Shown here in pieces: positions 13,639 through 13,790 of a stretch of 13,790 nucleotides of DNA. A program made the translations under genes and the position numbers. The stretch is from Clostridiales bacterium (GTDB lineage Bacteria > Bacillota > Clostridia > Peptostreptococcales > Anaerovoracaceae): the NCBI GenBank assembly GCA_009785435.1, contig WQWG01000009.1, positions 1 to 13,790 of the forward strand, read 5' to 3'. The notes under the pieces were generated by a model. That model was given only the letters and a program-made list of their open reading frames with translations. It made no database searches and had not been told where the DNA came from. Within the stretch, counting starts at the first letter, position 1. Each line of letters begins with the position of its first letter.

Positions 13639-13790
13639 GTGCTTAAAAAGCTGGTTGTTATTTCACTTTTAATCATTTTGCTGTTCAGCATGAACAGCTG
13701 CAGTCCGCAGTATCAAAGATTTCAAACGGAATTTTCCGGACTCTTTGATACTGCGGTATTTATAATTGGGTATGCGCAAAGCGAGGCGGA
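13639..13790 (+). CDS. Probable ApbE flavin transferase lipoprotein, 5' end only
   Basis: Open to the right edge (50 codons). The start is a GTG at 13639-13641 with AAAGGTG at 13628-13634. The N-terminus is a lipoprotein signal: LKK, a hydrophobic core (LVVISLLIILLF), then SMNS-C. The mature start, YQRFQTEFSGLFDTAVFIIGYAQ, resembles the N-terminus of clostridial FAD:protein FMN transferases, where a Phe-Gly/x-Phe-Asp-Thr turn precedes the first strand. ApbE attaches FMN to Thr residues of RnfD and RnfG outside the membrane, so the position after rnfB makes sense. The call rests on about 25 residues plus context. Two perfect inverted repeats lie inside this short stretch. Confidence 0.62.
   Translation, partial: MLKKLVVISLLIILLFSMNSCSPQYQRFQTEFSGLFDTAVFIIGYAQSEA
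13680..13698 (+). repeat. Short perfect inverted repeat in the apbE-like signal peptide region
   Basis: GCTGTTCA (13680-13687) and TGAACAGC (13691-13698) are perfect inverse complements around a three-base loop GCA. It codes part of the lipoprotein signal. Confidence 0.6.
13705..13756 (+). repeat. 15-bp perfect inverted repeat at the start of the apbE-like gene
   Basis: CCGCAGTATCAAAGA (13705-13719) is matched exactly by its inverse complement at 13742-13756, with a 22-base loop. The loop itself holds CGGAA/TTCCG (13727-13731/13734-13738). No U-run follows within the next bases, so it is not a typical terminator. Confidence 0.7.

Noticed and set aside
13705..13756. Terminator of the rnf operon
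   Set aside because: The hairpin lies inside an open, well-initiated reading frame and lacks a U-run.

Overview
The window looks like chromosomal DNA of an anaerobic Bacillota bacterium of the class Clostridia. The evidence is a complete Rnf operon in the clostridial order C-D-G-E-A-B, a reverse rubrerythrin paired with PerR, an AgrA-type LytTR regulator, WG-repeat lipoproteins, dockerin/cohesin-type secreted proteins and strong AGGAGG ribosome binding sites. I cannot place it below class level.

Left region (1-2163), read on the minus strand: a secreted-protein operon. In transcription order it holds a signal-peptide protein of unknown type (1851-1294), a cohesin-like plus dockerin reading frame (1261-536) that lacks its own start signals and is probably joined to the first by a one-base frameshift, and a cohesin-like secreted protein cut by the window edge (516-1). 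Upstream are a leader of about 195 nt containing a predicted three-way-junction RNA (1902-2007), a candidate promoter (2054-2082) and a 12-bp direct repeat with a 20-bp period (2085-2116). Facing away on the plus strand is an AgrA-like LytTR response regulator (2164-2916), whose family binds repeats of this kind. This is the most system-like part of the window: a regulator and a divergent surface-assembly operon sharing one short control region.

Middle region (2917-7413): a minus-strand pair of lipoproteins (WG-repeat protein, then PstS-like binding protein) driven by a good sigma-A promoter at 5427-5455. Divergent from it is a plus-strand pair: a membrane-anchored D-Ala-D-Ala carboxypeptidase with an unusual KIG third motif, and a flavin/iron-sulfur oxidoreductase subunit with an extra N-terminal eight-cysteine segment.

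Oxidative-stress module (7414-8531): promoter, PerR-like box over the promoter, reverse rubrerythrin, PerR with all five regulatory metal ligands, and an intrinsic terminator. This is a compact autoregulated peroxide-response unit.

Right region (8532-13790): the rnf operon, for ferredoxin:NAD+ oxidoreduction coupled to ion pumping, followed directly by the start of a probable apbE gene, the enzyme that attaches FMN to RnfD and RnfG. rnfC carries an apparent one-base deletion near 9586-9589. The first 120 nt of the apbE-like gene contain two perfect inverted repeats. No tRNA, rRNA, CRISPR array or insertion sequence was seen.
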